From Candidatus Paraburkholderia calva (GTDB lineage: Bacteria > Pseudomonadota > Gammaproteobacteria > Burkholderiales > Burkholderiaceae): DNA of 37,720 nt. This document shows, piece by piece, positions 8,454-18,024 of this stretch; position 1 is the first letter of the stretch; each line of letters opens with the position of its first letter. A program made the translations under genes and the position numbers. Under the pieces are notes generated by a model. It was not told the DNA's origin, ran no database searches, and saw only the letters and a program-made list of their open reading frames with translations. Location of the stretch: NCBI GenBank assembly GCA_001184395.1, contig LFLF01000024.1, forward strand, positions 1-37,720, read 5' to 3'.

Positions 8454-8598
8454 GATCTTCTCGCCTCCCGTCTGCTCGTTCGACCTTCGGTTTTCGACGC
8501 CAGCGGTAGCGCGAACACCCGGATTCCCTTTTGTTCTATCGTTCTATCTTTTCAATATCCGATTTAATAATCGATAAATCCGCCCCTAGGAGCCTGAC

Positions 8599-10143
8599 AT
8601 GGCAGCAGACAAGTTAATCATTTTCGACACGACCTTGCGCGATGGCGAGCAGTCGCCCGGCGCCTCGATGAAGAAAGAGGAGAAGATCCGCATCGCGAAG
8701 CAACTGGAGCGCATGAAAGTCGATGTGATCGAGGTGGGTTTCGCCGCGAGTTCGAACGGCGATTTCGACGCGATCCACACCATCGCTTCGATGATCAAGG
8801 ACAGCACGGTCTGCTCACTCGCCCGCGCCAATGACAAGGATATTCAGCGCGCTGCCGACGCGCTCAAGCCCGCCAACCAGTTCCGCATTCACACGTTCAT
8901 CGCGACTTCCGCGCTGCACATGGAAAAGAAACTGCACATGACGCCGGAGCAGGTCTACGAGCAATCGCGCCTCGCGGTACGCTTCGCGCGTAAGTTTACT
9001 GATGACGTCGAGTTTTCCCCGGAAGACGGCAGCCGCTCGGATATCGACTTCCTTTGCCGCGTGCTCGAAGCGGTGATCGACGAAGGCGCGCGCACCATCA
9101 ATATCGCAGATACGGTCGGCTACGGCGTGCCGGAGATGTACGGCAACCTCGTGAAGACGCTGCGTGAGCGCGTGCCTAATTCCGACAAGGCGGTCTGGTC
9201 GGTACATTGCCACGACGACCTCGGCATGGCGGTCGCCAATTCGCTGGCGGGCGTGCAGATCGGCGGCGCGCGTCAGGTGGAATGCACGATCAACGGTCTG
9301 GGCGAGCGCGCGGGCAATACGTCGCTCGAAGAAATCGTGATGGCCGTGAAGACGCGCAAGGACTACTTCGGTCTCGATCTCGGCATCGATACGTCGCAAA
9401 TCGTGCCCACATCGAAGCTCGTGTCGCAGATCACTGGCTTCGTCGTGCAGCCGAACAAGGCGGTGGTCGGCGCGAATGCGTTTGCGCACGCGTCGGGCAT
9501 TCATCAGGACGGCGTGCTGAAGGCGCGCGACACCTACGAAATCATGCGCGCGGAAGATGTGGGCTGGAGCGCGAACAAGATCGTGCTTGGCAAGCTGTCC
9601 GGCCGTAACGCGTTCAAGCAGCGTCTGGAAGAACTCGGCGTGCAGATGGAATCCGAAGCCGACATCAACGCCGCGTTCGCACGCTTCAAGGATCTCGCGG
9701 ACCGCAAGGCCGAGATTTTCGACGAAGACATCATGCAGATCGTCTCGGAGGAATCGGCTGAGGCGCAGGCCAAAGAACATTTCCGCTTTGTGTCGATGAA
9801 GCAGCACTCCGAAACCGGCGAGCAGCCGCAAGCGAAGGTCGTGTTCGCGGTGGAAGGCACCGAGGTCGCGGGCGAAGCGCGTGGCAACGGCCCGGTCGAT
9901 GCAACCCTGCACGCGATCGAATCGAAGGTGGATAGCGAAGCGGAACTCATGCTGTACTCCGTCAACGCGATCACCACTGGCACGCAGGCTCAGGGCGAAG
10001 TGACGGTGCGTCTGTCGAAGAGCGGGCGCATCGTGAATGGTGTGGGCACCGATTTGGATATCGTCGCGGCGTCGGCCAAGGCGTATATCGCGGCGCTCAA
10101 CAAGCTGCATTCGAAGGTCGAAAAGCTCAACCCGCAGCTTTGA
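8599..10143 (+). CDS. leuA: 2-isopropylmalate synthase LeuA
   Basis: This is the first committed step of leucine synthesis: acetyl-CoA and 2-oxoisovalerate are condensed to 2-isopropylmalate. The protein has 514 residues, the full length for the long LeuA form. The TIM-barrel start is [13 protein letters not shown] (residues 9-21), with Arg14 and Asp15 at the active site. The metal-binding HxH is His203/His205 in [10 protein letters not shown], followed by the NGLGERAGN block (residues 232-240). The C-terminal third, from about residue 390, is the leucine-sensing regulatory domain with its GPVDA segment, so feedback inhibition is expected. ATG 8599 has TAGGAG upstream. The leader may contain an attenuator. 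A strong terminator follows. The gene is intact, so the cell probably still makes leucine. Confidence 0.97.
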   Translation: MAADKLIIFDTTLRDGEQSPGASMKKEEKIRIAKQLERMKVDVIEVGFAASSNGDFDAIHTIASMIKDSTVCSLARANDKDIQRAADALKPANQFRIHTFIATSALHMEKKLHMTPEQVYEQSRLAVRFARKFTDDVEFSPEDGSRSDIDFLCRVLEAVIDEGARTINIADTVGYGVPEMYGNLVKTLRERVPNSDKAVWSVHCHDDLGMAVANSLAGVQIGGARQVECTINGLGERAGNTSLEEIVMAVKTRKDYFGLDLGIDTSQIVPTSKLVSQITGFVVQPNKAVVGANAFAHASGIHQDGVLKARDTYEIMRAEDVGWSANKIVLGKLSGRNAFKQRLEELGVQMESEADINAAFARFKDLADRKAEIFDEDIMQIVSEESAEAQAKEHFRFVSMKQHSETGEQPQAKVVFAVEGTEVAGEARGNGPVDATLHAIESKVDSEAELMLYSVNAITTGTQAQGEVTVRLSKSGRIVNGVGTDLDIVAASAKAYIAALNKLHSKVEKLNPQL

Positions 10144-10159
10144 TGATCTGAAGTCTAAA

Positions 10160-10197
10160 GCAAAAGCCCTCGCGTTTGAATAAGCGAGGGCTTTTGC
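10160..10197. terminator. Bidirectional terminator between leuA and the lipoprotein gene
   Basis: A perfect 14-bp stem (GCAAAAGCCCTCGC at 10160-10173 with GCGAGGGCTTTTGC at 10184-10197) has a 10-nt loop. The A-run and T-run lie within the stem. It separates two convergent genes. Confidence 0.85.
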
Positions 10198-10210
10198 ATT
10201 TCCGGAGGCA

Positions 10211-10726
10211 TCAGAACACGTTGCGGCGCTCCGGGTCGTGCAGCGGGTCGGGCGTTTTTTGCGTCAGCCGAACGATGCCCTGATCGTCGAAATAGAAGCT
10301 GTACATCATGTACCAGATGTTGGCTTCCATGTAGCGATAGGTCCAGACTTCGCGTTTCATCAGCGGGAAGTAAGACGCTTTCACCAGACGGCCGAAATTC
10401 ACGAGCACGTCCTTCTTCGTCCATACGCCGATCTGCGCCTTGTAGAACTCGTTTTCGTCGAGCACTTGCCGCACGTTGAGGACCTTGCCGGAAGCATCCA
10501 CATCGGCGGCGGTCGTGAATTCACCGAGCGGCTGCGTTGGCCACATGAGGCGTTTGCCCCCATCGGGCAAATCGTAGACTTCGCGCGGCGGCCCGAGCCG
10601 GGCGGTTAGCACGGAAGCATCCGCGCCGGGCGGCACGGCCTGCCAGGGTTGCGCGCACGCCGTGAGCAGAAGTGCGACGCATGCGCCGCCGAGCGCGCCG
10701 CGCAGACGCCTGAATGTGTTTCGCAT
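10211..10726 (-). CDS. Small outer-membrane-type lipoprotein, function unknown
   Basis: The protein has 171 residues and a clear lipoprotein signal peptide: MRNTFRRLRG, a hydrophobic core, and lipobox LTAC with the modified Cys at residue 24. The residue after Cys is Ala, not Asp, which favours outer-membrane sorting by the usual rule. The mature part has a short domain of the form LGPPREVYDLPDGGKRLMWP followed by FTTAADVDASGKVLNVRQVL, reminiscent of the SmpA/OmlA (BamE-like) fold, where a glycine- and proline-bearing loop precedes paired strands. I do not recognise it as BamE itself. A Tyr- and Trp-rich region follows (YRYMEANIWYMMYSFYF). The start at 10726 has AGGAGG upstream. It is convergent with leuA and divergent from the decayed binding-protein gene. 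Confidence 0.85.
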   Translation of the reverse strand: MRNTFRRLRGALGGACVALLLTACAQPWQAVPPGADASVLTARLGPPREVYDLPDGGKRLMWPTQPLGEFTTAADVDASGKVLNVRQVLDENEFYKAQIGVWTKKDVLVNFGRLVKASYFPLMKREVWTYRYMEANIWYMMYSFYFDDQGIVRLTQKTPDPLHDPERRNVF

Positions 10727-10895
10727 GTAAGCCTCCTCGTGTTTGTTCGTCGCGCGTGCCCGTCGATGACGCGCGCTTCCTTTGCTGTGGTTTTGACACG
10801 CGCGCGACAAAACATTCTCGCCAACGGTGGCCGATTCACGCCGTTCTGTCGATAATCCGTCGCGCCGGTATTGCACGGCGAACGCACGGAGGCCT

Positions 10896-12221
10896 ATGAT
10901 CCGCGCTTCTTCCTTTTCCAGAACGAATCCGATGGCAACCGGCGAATGCTTCAAATGATTGCTGCAAGGCACCGCGCTCGCATGTGCGGCATGGTCGTTC
11001 GCAACCGGCGCTTGCGCCGCCGAACTCGCGCCGGTCAAGCTCGCGCTGATCGAAGGTATGTCCGGCCCGTTCGCCAATGCTGGCGCGATGGTCGAGCGCA
11101 ATCTGCGCTTCGGCGTCGAGCGCGTGAACGTGCAAGGCGGCGTGAAGCTCGCTGACAGCATGCATCCGCTGCAACTGGTCGTGCTCGATGGCAAGGGCAG
11201 CAGCGAGGCGAGCCTCGTACAGCTGCGCGAGGCCATCGACGACAAGATCGGTTTCGTGATGCAGGGCAACAGTTCGGCGGTAGCGGCGGCGCTGGTCGCG
11301 GCCATCGACAAGCAAAACGCCCGCGAGCCCGACCGGCGCGTCATGTTCCTGAATTATTCGGTGGACGATCCCGCTGACCAATGCTTCTTGCAGTTTCTGG
11401 CATTTCCGTTTCGACGCGCACGCCGGCATGCGCATGGACGCGCTCGCCGATGCGCTCGAGCAGGATCGCGCGGTCAAGCGCGTCTATCTGCTGAACCAGG
11501 ATTACAGTTTCGGTCATGGCGTCAGCGCGCGAGGCGCAGCGCGCGCTCAAGGAAAAGCGGCCGGATATCGCGATCGCGGGCGACGAATTTCATCCGATCG
11601 GCAAGGTGAAGGATTTCGCGCCGTATATCGCGAAGATTCGCGCGAGCGGGGGCGGACGCCGTGATCACGGGCAACTGGGACAACGATCTGACGCTGCTGG
11701 TCAAGGTGGCGCGCGAACAGGGGCTGGGGACAAAGTTCTACAAGTTCTACGGCAACAGTCTCGGTGCACCGGCCGCGCTCGGTGATGCCGGCATGAAACG
11801 TGTGATCGCGGTCGCGGACTGGCATCCGAATGGGGGCGGCGCGAAGTCGGACGCGTACTACCAGGCGTTCCGAACGCGCTTTCCCGCCGCATCGGACGAT
11901 TATCTGGTGGCGCGCATGCCTTTGATGATCGACATGCTCGCCGCCGCAATGACCCGCGCGCGCAGCGCCGATCCGCTCGCCGTGGCGCGTGCGCTCGAAG
12001 GCATGACGTTCGATGGCGAGGGCTTCCACGCGATGACGATGCGCGCCGACGATTACCAGGTGATCCGGCCCCTTTACGTGATGGAAATGGGCCGTGCCGA
12101 CACGCCGGGCGTGAAATTCGACAACGAACGCTCCGGTTACGGTTTCCGCACGCTGCTGTCGGTTCCGGCGGACGCGACCGCGCAGCCGACGACCTGCAAG
12201 ATGACGCGCTCGGCGCGCTAA
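10896..12221 (+). pseudogene. Decayed periplasmic branched-chain amino acid (LivK-type) binding protein
   Basis: This was a substrate-binding protein of the Peripla_BP_6 (Leu/Ile/Val-binding) family. ATG 10896 has GGAGG upstream, but codon 21 (10956-10958) is TGA, before the signal core LLQGTALACAAWSFATG. The body then changes frame three times. Near 11373 it moves from FLNYSVDDP to CSFWHFRFDAHAG. Near 11528 one base is missing before GAG, moving from NQDYSFGHGVSA to EAQRALKEKRPDI. Near 11650 a G-run has an extra G, moving from IAKIRASG to ADAVITGNWDND. The last part is open to TAA at 12219-12221 and still shows the family's DAYYQAFRTRF and GMTFDGEGFHA blocks. No permease or ATPase genes of such a system are next to it. 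With one stop and three shifts it is surely dead unless the sequence is faulty. Confidence 0.88.
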
Positions 12222-12248
12222 ACCGTTGATTTGCATCGGAAGGAAGGC

Positions 12249-12278
12249 TGTCAATGAGGCGAGGCGCTGTGCTATACT
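12249..12278 (+). promoter_or_regulatory. Extended -10 promoter for rpsO
   Basis: TGC plus TATACT (12270-12278) forms an extended -10 element. The upstream TGTCAA (12249-12254) is a weak -35 at 18 bases. The transcript would start near 12285 and have a leader of about 150 bases before rpsO. Confidence 0.55.
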
Positions 12279-12433
12279 TCACACCTCGTTTTCGGCGTAG
12301 TTCGATCCGACGCTGGATTAAGCAGATCAACAAGCCGGGCGCGAAATCAAGCAGTCTTAGTCAAGGTAACTGAATGAACAATCACGGCACGGCCTTTCTT
12401 CCGTGACCGCCTGTCAGATTCAAGGAAAAGCAA

Positions 12434-12703
12434 ATGACCGTAGCAGAAGTCAAGAAGTCCGACGTCGTCGCAGAATATGCGCGCGGCGCCCACGACACCG
12501 GCTCTCCCGAAGTGCAAGTCGCACTGCTCACGAGCCGCATCAACGAACTCACCATCCACTTCAAGTCGCACTCGAAGGATCACCACAGCCGCCGCGGCCT
12601 GTTGCGCATGGTCAGCCGTCGTCGCAAACTACTTGACTATCTGAAGGGCAAGGATGCGGATCGTTATCGCTCGCTGATCGAAAAGCTGGGTCTGCGCAAG
12701 TAA
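12434..12703 (+). CDS. rpsO: 30S ribosomal protein S15
   Basis: S15 binds 16S rRNA early in small-subunit assembly and forms a bridge to the large subunit. The protein has 89 residues, the standard length, with the family core [18 protein letters not shown], then [26 protein letters not shown] and a C-terminal [21 protein letters not shown] lies just before the ATG. Its own promoter is about 155 bases upstream; in E. coli the rpsO leader is the target of autoregulation, but I cannot show that structure here. A terminator follows and then pnp, the classical rpsO-pnp arrangement. Intact. Confidence 0.97.
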   Translation: MTVAEVKKSDVVAEYARGAHDTGSPEVQVALLTSRINELTIHFKSHSKDHHSRRGLLRMVSRRRKLLDYLKGKDADRYRSLIEKLGLRK

Positions 12704-13058
12704 TTGGCGCCACGCGACTAGCGTTCCATCGAAGTGCCTGTGTCAGTCCGCTGATACAGGCATTTTGTTTTTGTGCGTTTCGGTCGCGAAGCGGTGCCGG
12801 ATCGATTTTTCGTCGATCCGCAGTCGTGTTTCGTAGTTTCGGCAGTCGTTCGCTTTACCCGGATGAAGCATCCGGATAGACACCCCGGTCCGGCCTCGCG
12901 GCGGAGCTTTGTGTCATTCCAGCGCGTCTCGGCGCGAGCGTTTGCGTACGTCGCATACCGTGCGTATCGCGCTGGGATGGCATAACACACCTCTCAAGCG
13001 TGCCCGGCACCGTCCCGCCAGCGCCCCGCGGCGCGGCGCAAACGAAGAAGGAGTCACA
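12704..13058 (+). promoter_or_regulatory. rpsO-pnp intergenic region and pnp leader with two hairpins
   Basis: After the rpsO terminator there is no gene for about 290 bases. Two perfect hairpins are visible: CGGATCGA (12798-12805) with TCGATCCG (12813-12820), 7-nt loop, and CCGGATG (12859-12865) with CATCCGG (12869-12875), 3-nt loop. In E. coli the pnp leader is a stem that RNase III and PNPase use for autoregulation. These hairpins could play that part, which is inference. The ribosome site AAGAAGGAG precedes the pnp ATG. Confidence 0.5.
12735..12772 (+). terminator. Rho-independent terminator after rpsO
   Basis: The left arm TGCCTGTGTCAG (12735-12746) pairs with CTGATACAGGCA (12751-12762), with one G-U pair and a 4-nt loop, followed by a T-rich tail. 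Some read-through into pnp is expected by analogy with the rpsO-pnp operon. Confidence 0.8.
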
Positions 13059-15203
13059 ATGTTCAATAAGATCGTCAAAGAATTTAAGTGGGGACAGCAC
13101 AACGTCCGCCTCGAAACGGGTGAGATTGCCCGTCAGGCGAGCGGCGCGGTGATCGTCGATGTAAAAGACACCGTCGTCCTCGCAACCGTCGTCGGCGCGA
13201 AGACCGTCAAGCCGGGCCAGGACTTCTTCCCCCTCACCGTCGATTACCTCGAAAAGACCTACGCGGCCGGCAAGATCCCGGGCGGTTTCTTCCGTCGCGA
13301 AGGCCGTCCGTCGGAAGGCGAGACGCTCATCTCGCGCCTGATCGACCGTCCGCTGCGTCCGCTGTTCCCGGAAAGCTTCTATAACGAAGTCCAGGTCGTG
13401 ATCCAGGTGCTGTCGCTGAATCCGGATGTTCCGGCCGACATCCCCGCGCTGATCGGCGCGTCGGCGGCGCTCGCCGTGTCGGGCCTACCGTTCAAAGGCC
13501 CGGTCGGCGCCGCGTGCGTCGCCTACATCAACAACGAATACGTGCTGAACCCGACGCGATCGCAGATGAAAGAATCGACGCTGGATCTGGTCGTCGCCGG
13601 TACGGAACGCGCGGTGCTGATGGTCGAATCCGAAGCGCAGCAACTGTCGGAAGAAGTGATGCTGGGCGCGGTCGTGTTCGGCCACGAGCAAATGCAAACC
13701 GCCATCGACGCGATCCACGAACTGGTGCGCGAAGGCGGCAAGCCCGAGTGGGACTGGGCCCCGGCGCCGAAGAACGAAGCGCTGATCGCGCGCGTCACGG
13801 AAATCGCCAAGCCGGAACTGGAAGCGACCTACCGGCTGCGCAACAAGATGGCGCGCTCGGCCAAGCTGAAGGAAGTGTACGCAGCGACGTCGAAGCAACT
13901 GGCCGAAGAGGCCGCAGCCAATGGCACGGCACCGGCCGATGCCGCCACCGTCGGCAACGTCCTGTTCGACATCGAAGCGAAGATCGTCCGTTCGCAGATC
14001 CTAAACGGCGAGCCGCGTATCGACGGCCGCGACACGCGCACGGTGCGCCCGATCGAAATCCGCACGGGCGTCCTGCCGCGTACGCACGGCTCGGCGCTGT
14101 TTACGCGCGGCGAAACGCAGGCGATGGTCGTCGCCACGCTCGGCACCAAGGGCGACGAGCAGAGCATCGACGCGCTCGAAGGCAAATACCGCGAGCGCTT
14201 CATGCTCCACTACAACATGCCTCCATTTGCCACCGGCGAAACGGGTCGCATCGGTTCGCCGAAGCGCCGTGAAATCGGCCACGGCCGTCTGGCCAAGCGC
14301 GCGCTCGTCGCGTGCCTGCCGAGCGCCGACGAATTCGGCTACTCGATCCGCGTCGTATCGGAAATCACAGAATCGAACGGTTCGTCGTCGATGGCTTCGG
14401 TCTGCGGTGGCTGCCTCGCGCTGATGGACGCCGGCGTGCCGATGAAGGCGCACGTCGCGGGCATCGCGATGGGCCTGATCCTCGAGGGCAACAAGTTCGC
14501 GGTTCTGACCGACATCCTCGGCGACGAAGATCACCTGGGCGACATGGACTTCAAGGTGGCCGGCACAGCGCAAGGCGTGACCGCGCTGCAGATGGACATC
14601 AAGATTCAGGGCATCACGAAGGAAATCATGCAGGTCGCGCTCGCGCAGGCGAAGGAAGGCCGCATGCATATCCTCGGCAAGATGACGGCTGCTGTTCCGC
14701 ACACGAACACCAACCTGTCGGACTACGCGCCGCGCATGATCACCATCAAGATCAATCCGGAGAAGATCCGCGATGTGATCGGCAAGGGCGGTTCGGTGAT
14801 CCGCGCACTGACGGAAGAGACGGGCACGACTATCGACATCTCGGACGACGGCGTCGTGACGATCGCGAGCACCAACGCCGAAGGCATGGCCGAAGCGAAG
14901 AAGCACATCGAGAACATCACGGCGGAAGTGGAAGTCGGCCAGGTCTACGAAGGCCCGGTGCTTAAGCTGCTCGACTTCGGTGCGATCGTGAACATCCTGC
15001 CGGGCAAGGACGGTCTGCTGCATATCTCGGAGATCGTCAACGAGCGCGTGAAGGACATCAACGATTACCTGAAGGAAGGTCAGGTCGTGAAGGTCAAGGT
15101 CATCCAGACGGACGAGAAGGGCCGCGTGCGTCTGTCGGCCAAGGCGCTGCTGAACGAAGCAGCCGCCGCCCAGGAAACGGAACCGACGCAACCGCAGCAT
15201 TAA
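13059..15203 (+). CDS. pnp: Polyribonucleotide nucleotidyltransferase (PNPase)
   Basis: This is the phosphate-dependent 3'-to-5' exoribonuclease that degrades mRNA, alone or in the degradosome. The protein has 714 residues, in the usual range. The order is: first RNase PH domain ([28 protein letters not shown]), a helical linker, second RNase PH domain with the active-site segment [20 protein letters not shown], a KH domain with the GxxG loop [12 protein letters not shown], and an S1 domain ([20 protein letters not shown] through [10 protein letters not shown]). The start at 13059 is chosen from the family N-terminus [12 protein letters not shown] and a strong AAGGAG. An open extension upstream to 12909 has no family similarity. 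It is intact and ends with its own terminator. Confidence 0.97.
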   Translation: MFNKIVKEFKWGQHNVRLETGEIARQASGAVIVDVKDTVVLATVVGAKTVKPGQDFFPLTVDYLEKTYAAGKIPGGFFRREGRPSEGETLISRLIDRPLRPLFPESFYNEVQVVIQVLSLNPDVPADIPALIGASAALAVSGLPFKGPVGAACVAYINNEYVLNPTRSQMKESTLDLVVAGTERAVLMVESEAQQLSEEVMLGAVVFGHEQMQTAIDAIHELVREGGKPEWDWAPAPKNEALIARVTEIAKPELEATYRLRNKMARSAKLKEVYAATSKQLAEEAAANGTAPADAATVGNVLFDIEAKIVRSQILNGEPRIDGRDTRTVRPIEIRTGVLPRTHGSALFTRGETQAMVVATLGTKGDEQSIDALEGKYRERFMLHYNMPPFATGETGRIGSPKRREIGHGRLAKRALVACLPSADEFGYSIRVVSEITESNGSSSMASVCGGCLALMDAGVPMKAHVAGIAMGLILEGNKFAVLTDILGDEDHLGDMDFKVAGTAQGVTALQMDIKIQGITKEIMQVALAQAKEGRMHILGKMTAAVPHTNTNLSDYAPRMITIKINPEKIRDVIGKGGSVIRALTEETGTTIDISDDGVVTIASTNAEGMAEAKKHIENITAEVEVGQVYEGPVLKLLDFGAIVNILPGKDGLLHISEIVNERVKDINDYLKEGQVVKVKVIQTDEKGRVRLSAKALLNEAAAAQETEPTQPQH

Positions 15204-15219
15204 TGCGGTTAAGGTGTAG

Positions 15220-15246
15220 ACGGCCGGCCGCAAGCCGGCCGTTTTG
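15220..15246 (+). terminator. Rho-independent terminator after pnp
   Basis: A perfect 9-bp stem (ACGGCCGGC at 15220-15228 with GCCGGCCGT at 15234-15242), a 5-nt loop and a TTTT tail. Confidence 0.88.
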
Positions 15247-15426
15247 TGCCTGACGTGCGCAACGGGCCGTGTTTTGGGCTGTGTTTGGGGCCGTGTTTTG
15301 TCCGACGCGTACGCGGACCCGATGGCAGTGTGGAGTGTCGATTGCTTCGGCGTGCACAGTGGCATCCGGTTCGAACCGTTTCGTCAGCCGTGCGTGGACG
15401 GCGACCGAACATCCAGGGGGGAAGAT

Positions 15427-16443
15427 ATGAAGGCCGTCGAAATCACCGAGTTTGGCGCACCCGAAGTCTTGAAGCTGGGCGAGCGCCCGACGCCCGCGCC
15501 GGGCAAGAATGAAGTGCTGATCAAGGTCGCGGCATCGGGCGTGAATCGTCCAGACGTGTTTCAGCGCAAAGGCGCGTACGCACCGCCGCCGGGCGCGTCG
15601 GATCTGCCGGGACTGGAAGTGGCCGGCGAGATCGTCGATGGCGATTTCGATCCGAAGCACAATCCGTTCGGCCTGAAGAAGGGCGATCGCGTTTGCGCGC
15701 TGCTCGCGGGCGGCGGCTATGCGGAATACGCGGTTGTGCCGCTGGAGCAGTGTCTTCCGGTGCCGGAAGGGTTGTCGGATATAGAAGCGGCGTCCTTGCC
15801 AGAGACGTTCTTCACCGTGTGGAGCAATGTTTTTGAACGCGCGCATCTGGGCGCGGGCGAAAACGGCGAAGAAGAGACGCTGCTCGTGCAGGGCGGCTCG
15901 AGCGGCATCGGCGTGACGGCGATCCAGATTGCCAAGGCGCTCGCTCATCGCGTCTTCGCGACGGCCGGCTCCGACGAAAAATGCCGCGCGTGCGAGGCGC
16001 TCGGCGCGGAGCGCGCGATCAACTACAAGACGGAAGATTTCGTCGAAGTGGTGAAGTCGCTGACGAACGATCGCGGCGTCGACGTCATTCTGGATATGGT
16101 CGCGGGCGATTATCTGCCGCGCGAACTAAAGTCGCTCGCGGATGGCGGCCGTATCTGCGTGATCGCGCTATTGGGCGGCGCGAAGGCGGAGATCAATCTG
16201 AACGATATCTTGCGGCGTCGGCTGGTGATCGCCGGCTCGACGCTGCGGTCGCGTCCGGTCGCGTTCAAGGCGAAGATCGCCGCAAAGCTCAAGGAACACG
16301 TGTGGCCGAAGATCGAGGCGGGGCGCATCAAGCCGGTGATCCACCAGGTCTTTCCGGCGCCCGAAGCAGCCGCTGCCCATGCATTGATGGAGTCCAGCAC
16401 GCATGTCGGCAAGATCGTGCTGAACTGGAATGAAAGCGATTGA
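15427..16443 (+). CDS. NAD(P)H quinone oxidoreductase, zeta-crystallin/PIG3 family
   Basis: This is a cytoplasmic medium-chain reductase without zinc, likely reducing quinones or similar electrophiles with NADPH. It has 338 residues. The N-terminal GroES-like domain (MKAVEITEFGAPEVLKLGER) contains the PGLEVAGEIV block near residue 61. The Rossmann fold follows, with LVQGGSSGIGVTAIQIAK (residues 153-170) binding the cofactor, then an ERAINYKTEDF segment and VDVILDMVAGDY. The many Cys ligands of zinc-type alcohol dehydrogenases are absent. ATG 15427 has a run of G's (AGGGGGG) just upstream; the frame is open further upstream but without family similarity. It lies between pnp and tpiA, its usual place in this bacterial group. 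The true substrate cannot be told from sequence. Confidence 0.9.
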   Translation: MKAVEITEFGAPEVLKLGERPTPAPGKNEVLIKVAASGVNRPDVFQRKGAYAPPPGASDLPGLEVAGEIVDGDFDPKHNPFGLKKGDRVCALLAGGGYAEYAVVPLEQCLPVPEGLSDIEAASLPETFFTVWSNVFERAHLGAGENGEEETLLVQGGSSGIGVTAIQIAKALAHRVFATAGSDEKCRACEALGAERAINYKTEDFVEVVKSLTNDRGVDVILDMVAGDYLPRELKSLADGGRICVIALLGGAKAEINLNDILRRRLVIAGSTLRSRPVAFKAKIAAKLKEHVWPKIEAGRIKPVIHQVFPAPEAAAAHALMESSTHVGKIVLNWNESD

Positions 16444-16510
16444 AGGCCCTTTAAGGTGAATGAAAACGGGTGAAACCCGTGCCGATTGTTGCAGGCATGG
16501 TTCTGGCAGT

Positions 16511-16540
16511 TTGACCAGTTTCGCTTAATCACAGTAAAAT
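16511..16540 (+). promoter_or_regulatory. Sigma70-type promoter upstream of tpiA-secG
   Basis: TTGACC (16511-16516, five of six) and TAAAAT (16535-16540, five of six) are separated by 18 bases, in an otherwise G/C-rich region. It probably drives tpiA, secG and the tRNA locus. Confidence 0.7.
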
Positions 16541-16672
16541 CAACTATTTTGAAAGCAGTTCGCGATCCCAGCGGTTCAACCCAACATTCCAATAAACTGG
16601 CGGTTGGTCGAGATCGACACGGCGAGATTATGCAGCGAGCATCGACGCAGCCGCCGCCGAGTGGCGAGACAT

Positions 16673-17446
16673 ATGTCAAGAGATCGAGCAAAACTGGTGG
16701 TGGGCAACTGGAAGATGCACGGTCGCATCAAGGAAAACGCGGCCTTGCTGACCGAAGTCGCGGCGTGGGCATCGGCTTTGCAGAACGACGTGCACGTCGG
16801 CGTGTGCGTGCCGTGTCCGTATCTCGCGCAGTCGCAGGCGCTGTTGAGCGAGTCGGTCGTGCGCTGGGGCATTCAGGATGTTTCGGCGCATACGCATGGC
16901 GCTTATACCGGTGAAGTCGCGGCGGAAATGGCGGCGGATTTCGGCGTGACCTACGTGATCGTCGGGCATTCGGAGCGACGCGCGTATCATCGTGAAAGTC
17001 CCGAGCTCGTCGCAGAAAAAGCGCGCCGCGCGCTGGACGCGCGCCTCACGCCGATCGTCTGTGTCGGCGAAACGCTCGAACAGCGCGAGTTGGGTTCGCC
17101 GGAACGCGTGATCGCCGAGCAACTTGATGCCGTGCTCGACGCGATGACGGCGGAGCAGGTGGCCAGCATCGTGATCGCCTACGAACCCGTGTGGGCCATC
17201 GGTACGGGCAAAAGCGCGACGGCCGAGCAGGCGCAGGACGTTCACGCTTTCGTGCGTTCGAAGCTCGCGAAGACGGGCGCGGCGGCGGATGTCGTGCCCG
17301 TACTCTACGGCGGCAGTGTGAAGCCGGAGAATGCGCAGGAACTGTTTGCACAGCAGGATATCGACGGCGGCCTGATCGGCGGTGCGTCGCTGAAGTCGAA
17401 GGATTTTCTGGCGATCTGCCAGGCCGCGCAGACCGTGCTGCAGTAA
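16673..17446 (+). CDS. tpiA: Triose-phosphate isomerase
   Basis: This enzyme interconverts dihydroxyacetone phosphate and glyceraldehyde 3-phosphate in glycolysis and gluconeogenesis. The protein has 257 residues, a normal length. Active-site residues are all present: Asn12 and Lys14 in VVGNWKMHG, His99 in VIVGHSERR and Glu171 in [12 protein letters not shown]. The phosphate-binding [10 protein letters not shown] (residues 211-220) and [10 protein letters not shown] (231-240) follow. ATG 16673 is chosen because the family begins a few residues before the NWKMHG motif; the ribosome site is weak (GGCGAG), and an open frame continues upstream to 16604. A good promoter lies about 130 bases upstream. 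secG follows after 88 bases. Confidence 0.96.
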   Translation: MSRDRAKLVVGNWKMHGRIKENAALLTEVAAWASALQNDVHVGVCVPCPYLAQSQALLSESVVRWGIQDVSAHTHGAYTGEVAAEMAADFGVTYVIVGHSERRAYHRESPELVAEKARRALDARLTPIVCVGETLEQRELGSPERVIAEQLDAVLDAMTAEQVASIVIAYEPVWAIGTGKSATAEQAQDVHAFVRSKLAKTGAAADVVPVLYGGSVKPENAQELFAQQDIDGGLIGGASLKSKDFLAICQAAQTVLQ

Positions 17447-17534
17447 GCCGGACGGCGCAAGCGGCAAGGCAGTGTGGAAGAACGTATCGCGACACGCGAG
17501 TGTCACGGGAACATCAAATTTTGGGTGAGTTTAA

Positions 17535-17897
17535 ATGCTGTATTTGAAGACTTTGATCATCGTCGTCCAGTTGTTGTCGGCACTGGGTGTCATCGGCCTC
17601 GTGCTGCTGCAGCATGGCAAGGGTGCCGACATGGGCGTGGCGTTCGGCAGCGGCGCATCGGGCAGTCTCTTTGGTGCGACCGGTTCGGCGAACTTCCTTT
17701 CGCACACGACGGCCATCCTCGCGGCGGTTTTCTTCGTCACCACGCTTGCATTGACCTATCTCGGCAGCTACAAGCCGCAAGCTTCGGCAGGCGTGCTCGG
17801 TGCGGGTCCAGTGCCTGCTTCGGCTCCCGCCTCGGCTGCAGCGCCCGCTTCGGCAGCACCTGCGTCGCAAGCTCCGGGCGCGGATGTGCCGAAGTAA
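17535..17897 (+). CDS. secG: Preprotein translocase subunit SecG
   Basis: This is a small inner-membrane subunit of the SecYEG channel that helps SecA-driven protein export. The protein has 120 residues. Two membrane helices are clear: LKTLIIVVQLLSALGVIGLV near the N-terminus and TAILAAVFFVTTLALTYLG (about residues 59-77). Between them is the conserved VLLQHGKGADMGVAFG and the GASGSLFGATGSANFL loop. The C-terminal 35 residues are rich in Ala, Pro and Ser, common in Burkholderia SecG and variable between species. The position after tpiA and before a tRNA-Leu and nuoA is the usual one. Intact. Confidence 0.95.
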   Translation: MLYLKTLIIVVQLLSALGVIGLVLLQHGKGADMGVAFGSGASGSLFGATGSANFLSHTTAILAAVFFVTTLALTYLGSYKPQASAGVLGAGPVPASAPASAAAPASAAPASQAPGADVPK

Positions 17898-17921
17898 GCC
17901 AAAACAAATTTTTCGCGAATG

Positions 17922-17966
17922 CGGCACTTTCGGCACTTTCGGCACGTGCGGCACGTGCAGCATGGG
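17922..17966 (+). repeat. 9-bp tandem repeat between secG and the tRNA
   Basis: CGGCACTTT occurs twice (17922-17939), then CGGCACGTG twice (17940-17957), then a degenerate copy CAGCATGGG (17958-17966), all with a strict 9-base period. It is noncoding. Slippage during replication is the simplest origin. Confidence 0.85.
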
Positions 17967-18024
17967 ATTTGCGGCACGACGCGGCGCGAATTAAGAAGTT
18001 TGTTTTCCCGGATTGCGGTACAGT

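Larger units (their letters stand above)
8190..8598. other. 409-base interval between the NlpC/P60 gene and leuA
   Basis: This interval holds the terminator at 8202-8257, a short possible remnant on the minus strand (8267-8320), a 22-codon open frame with overlapping hairpins (8362-8453), and an A/T-rich leader up to the leuA ribosome site (TAGGAG, about ten bases before the ATG). I could not identify a convincing promoter; TATAGT at 8350-8355 is a possible -10 with only a poor -35 (TTACGT, 8327-8332). Confidence 0.6.

Noticed and set aside
10793-10798. Perfect TTGACA before the amino-acid-binding protein pseudogene
   Set aside because: No acceptable -10 at 15-19 bases was found, so I did not list it as a promoter.
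15191-15210. A hairpin around the pnp stop (AACCGCA with TGCGGTT) as a second terminator
   Set aside because: It includes the stop codon and has no T-run; the terminator at 15220-15246 is much better.
14001-15365. A 454-codon minus-strand frame across pnp
   Set aside because: Shadow of pnp; Arg/His/Asp-rich with no recognisable domain, and it crosses the pnp terminator.
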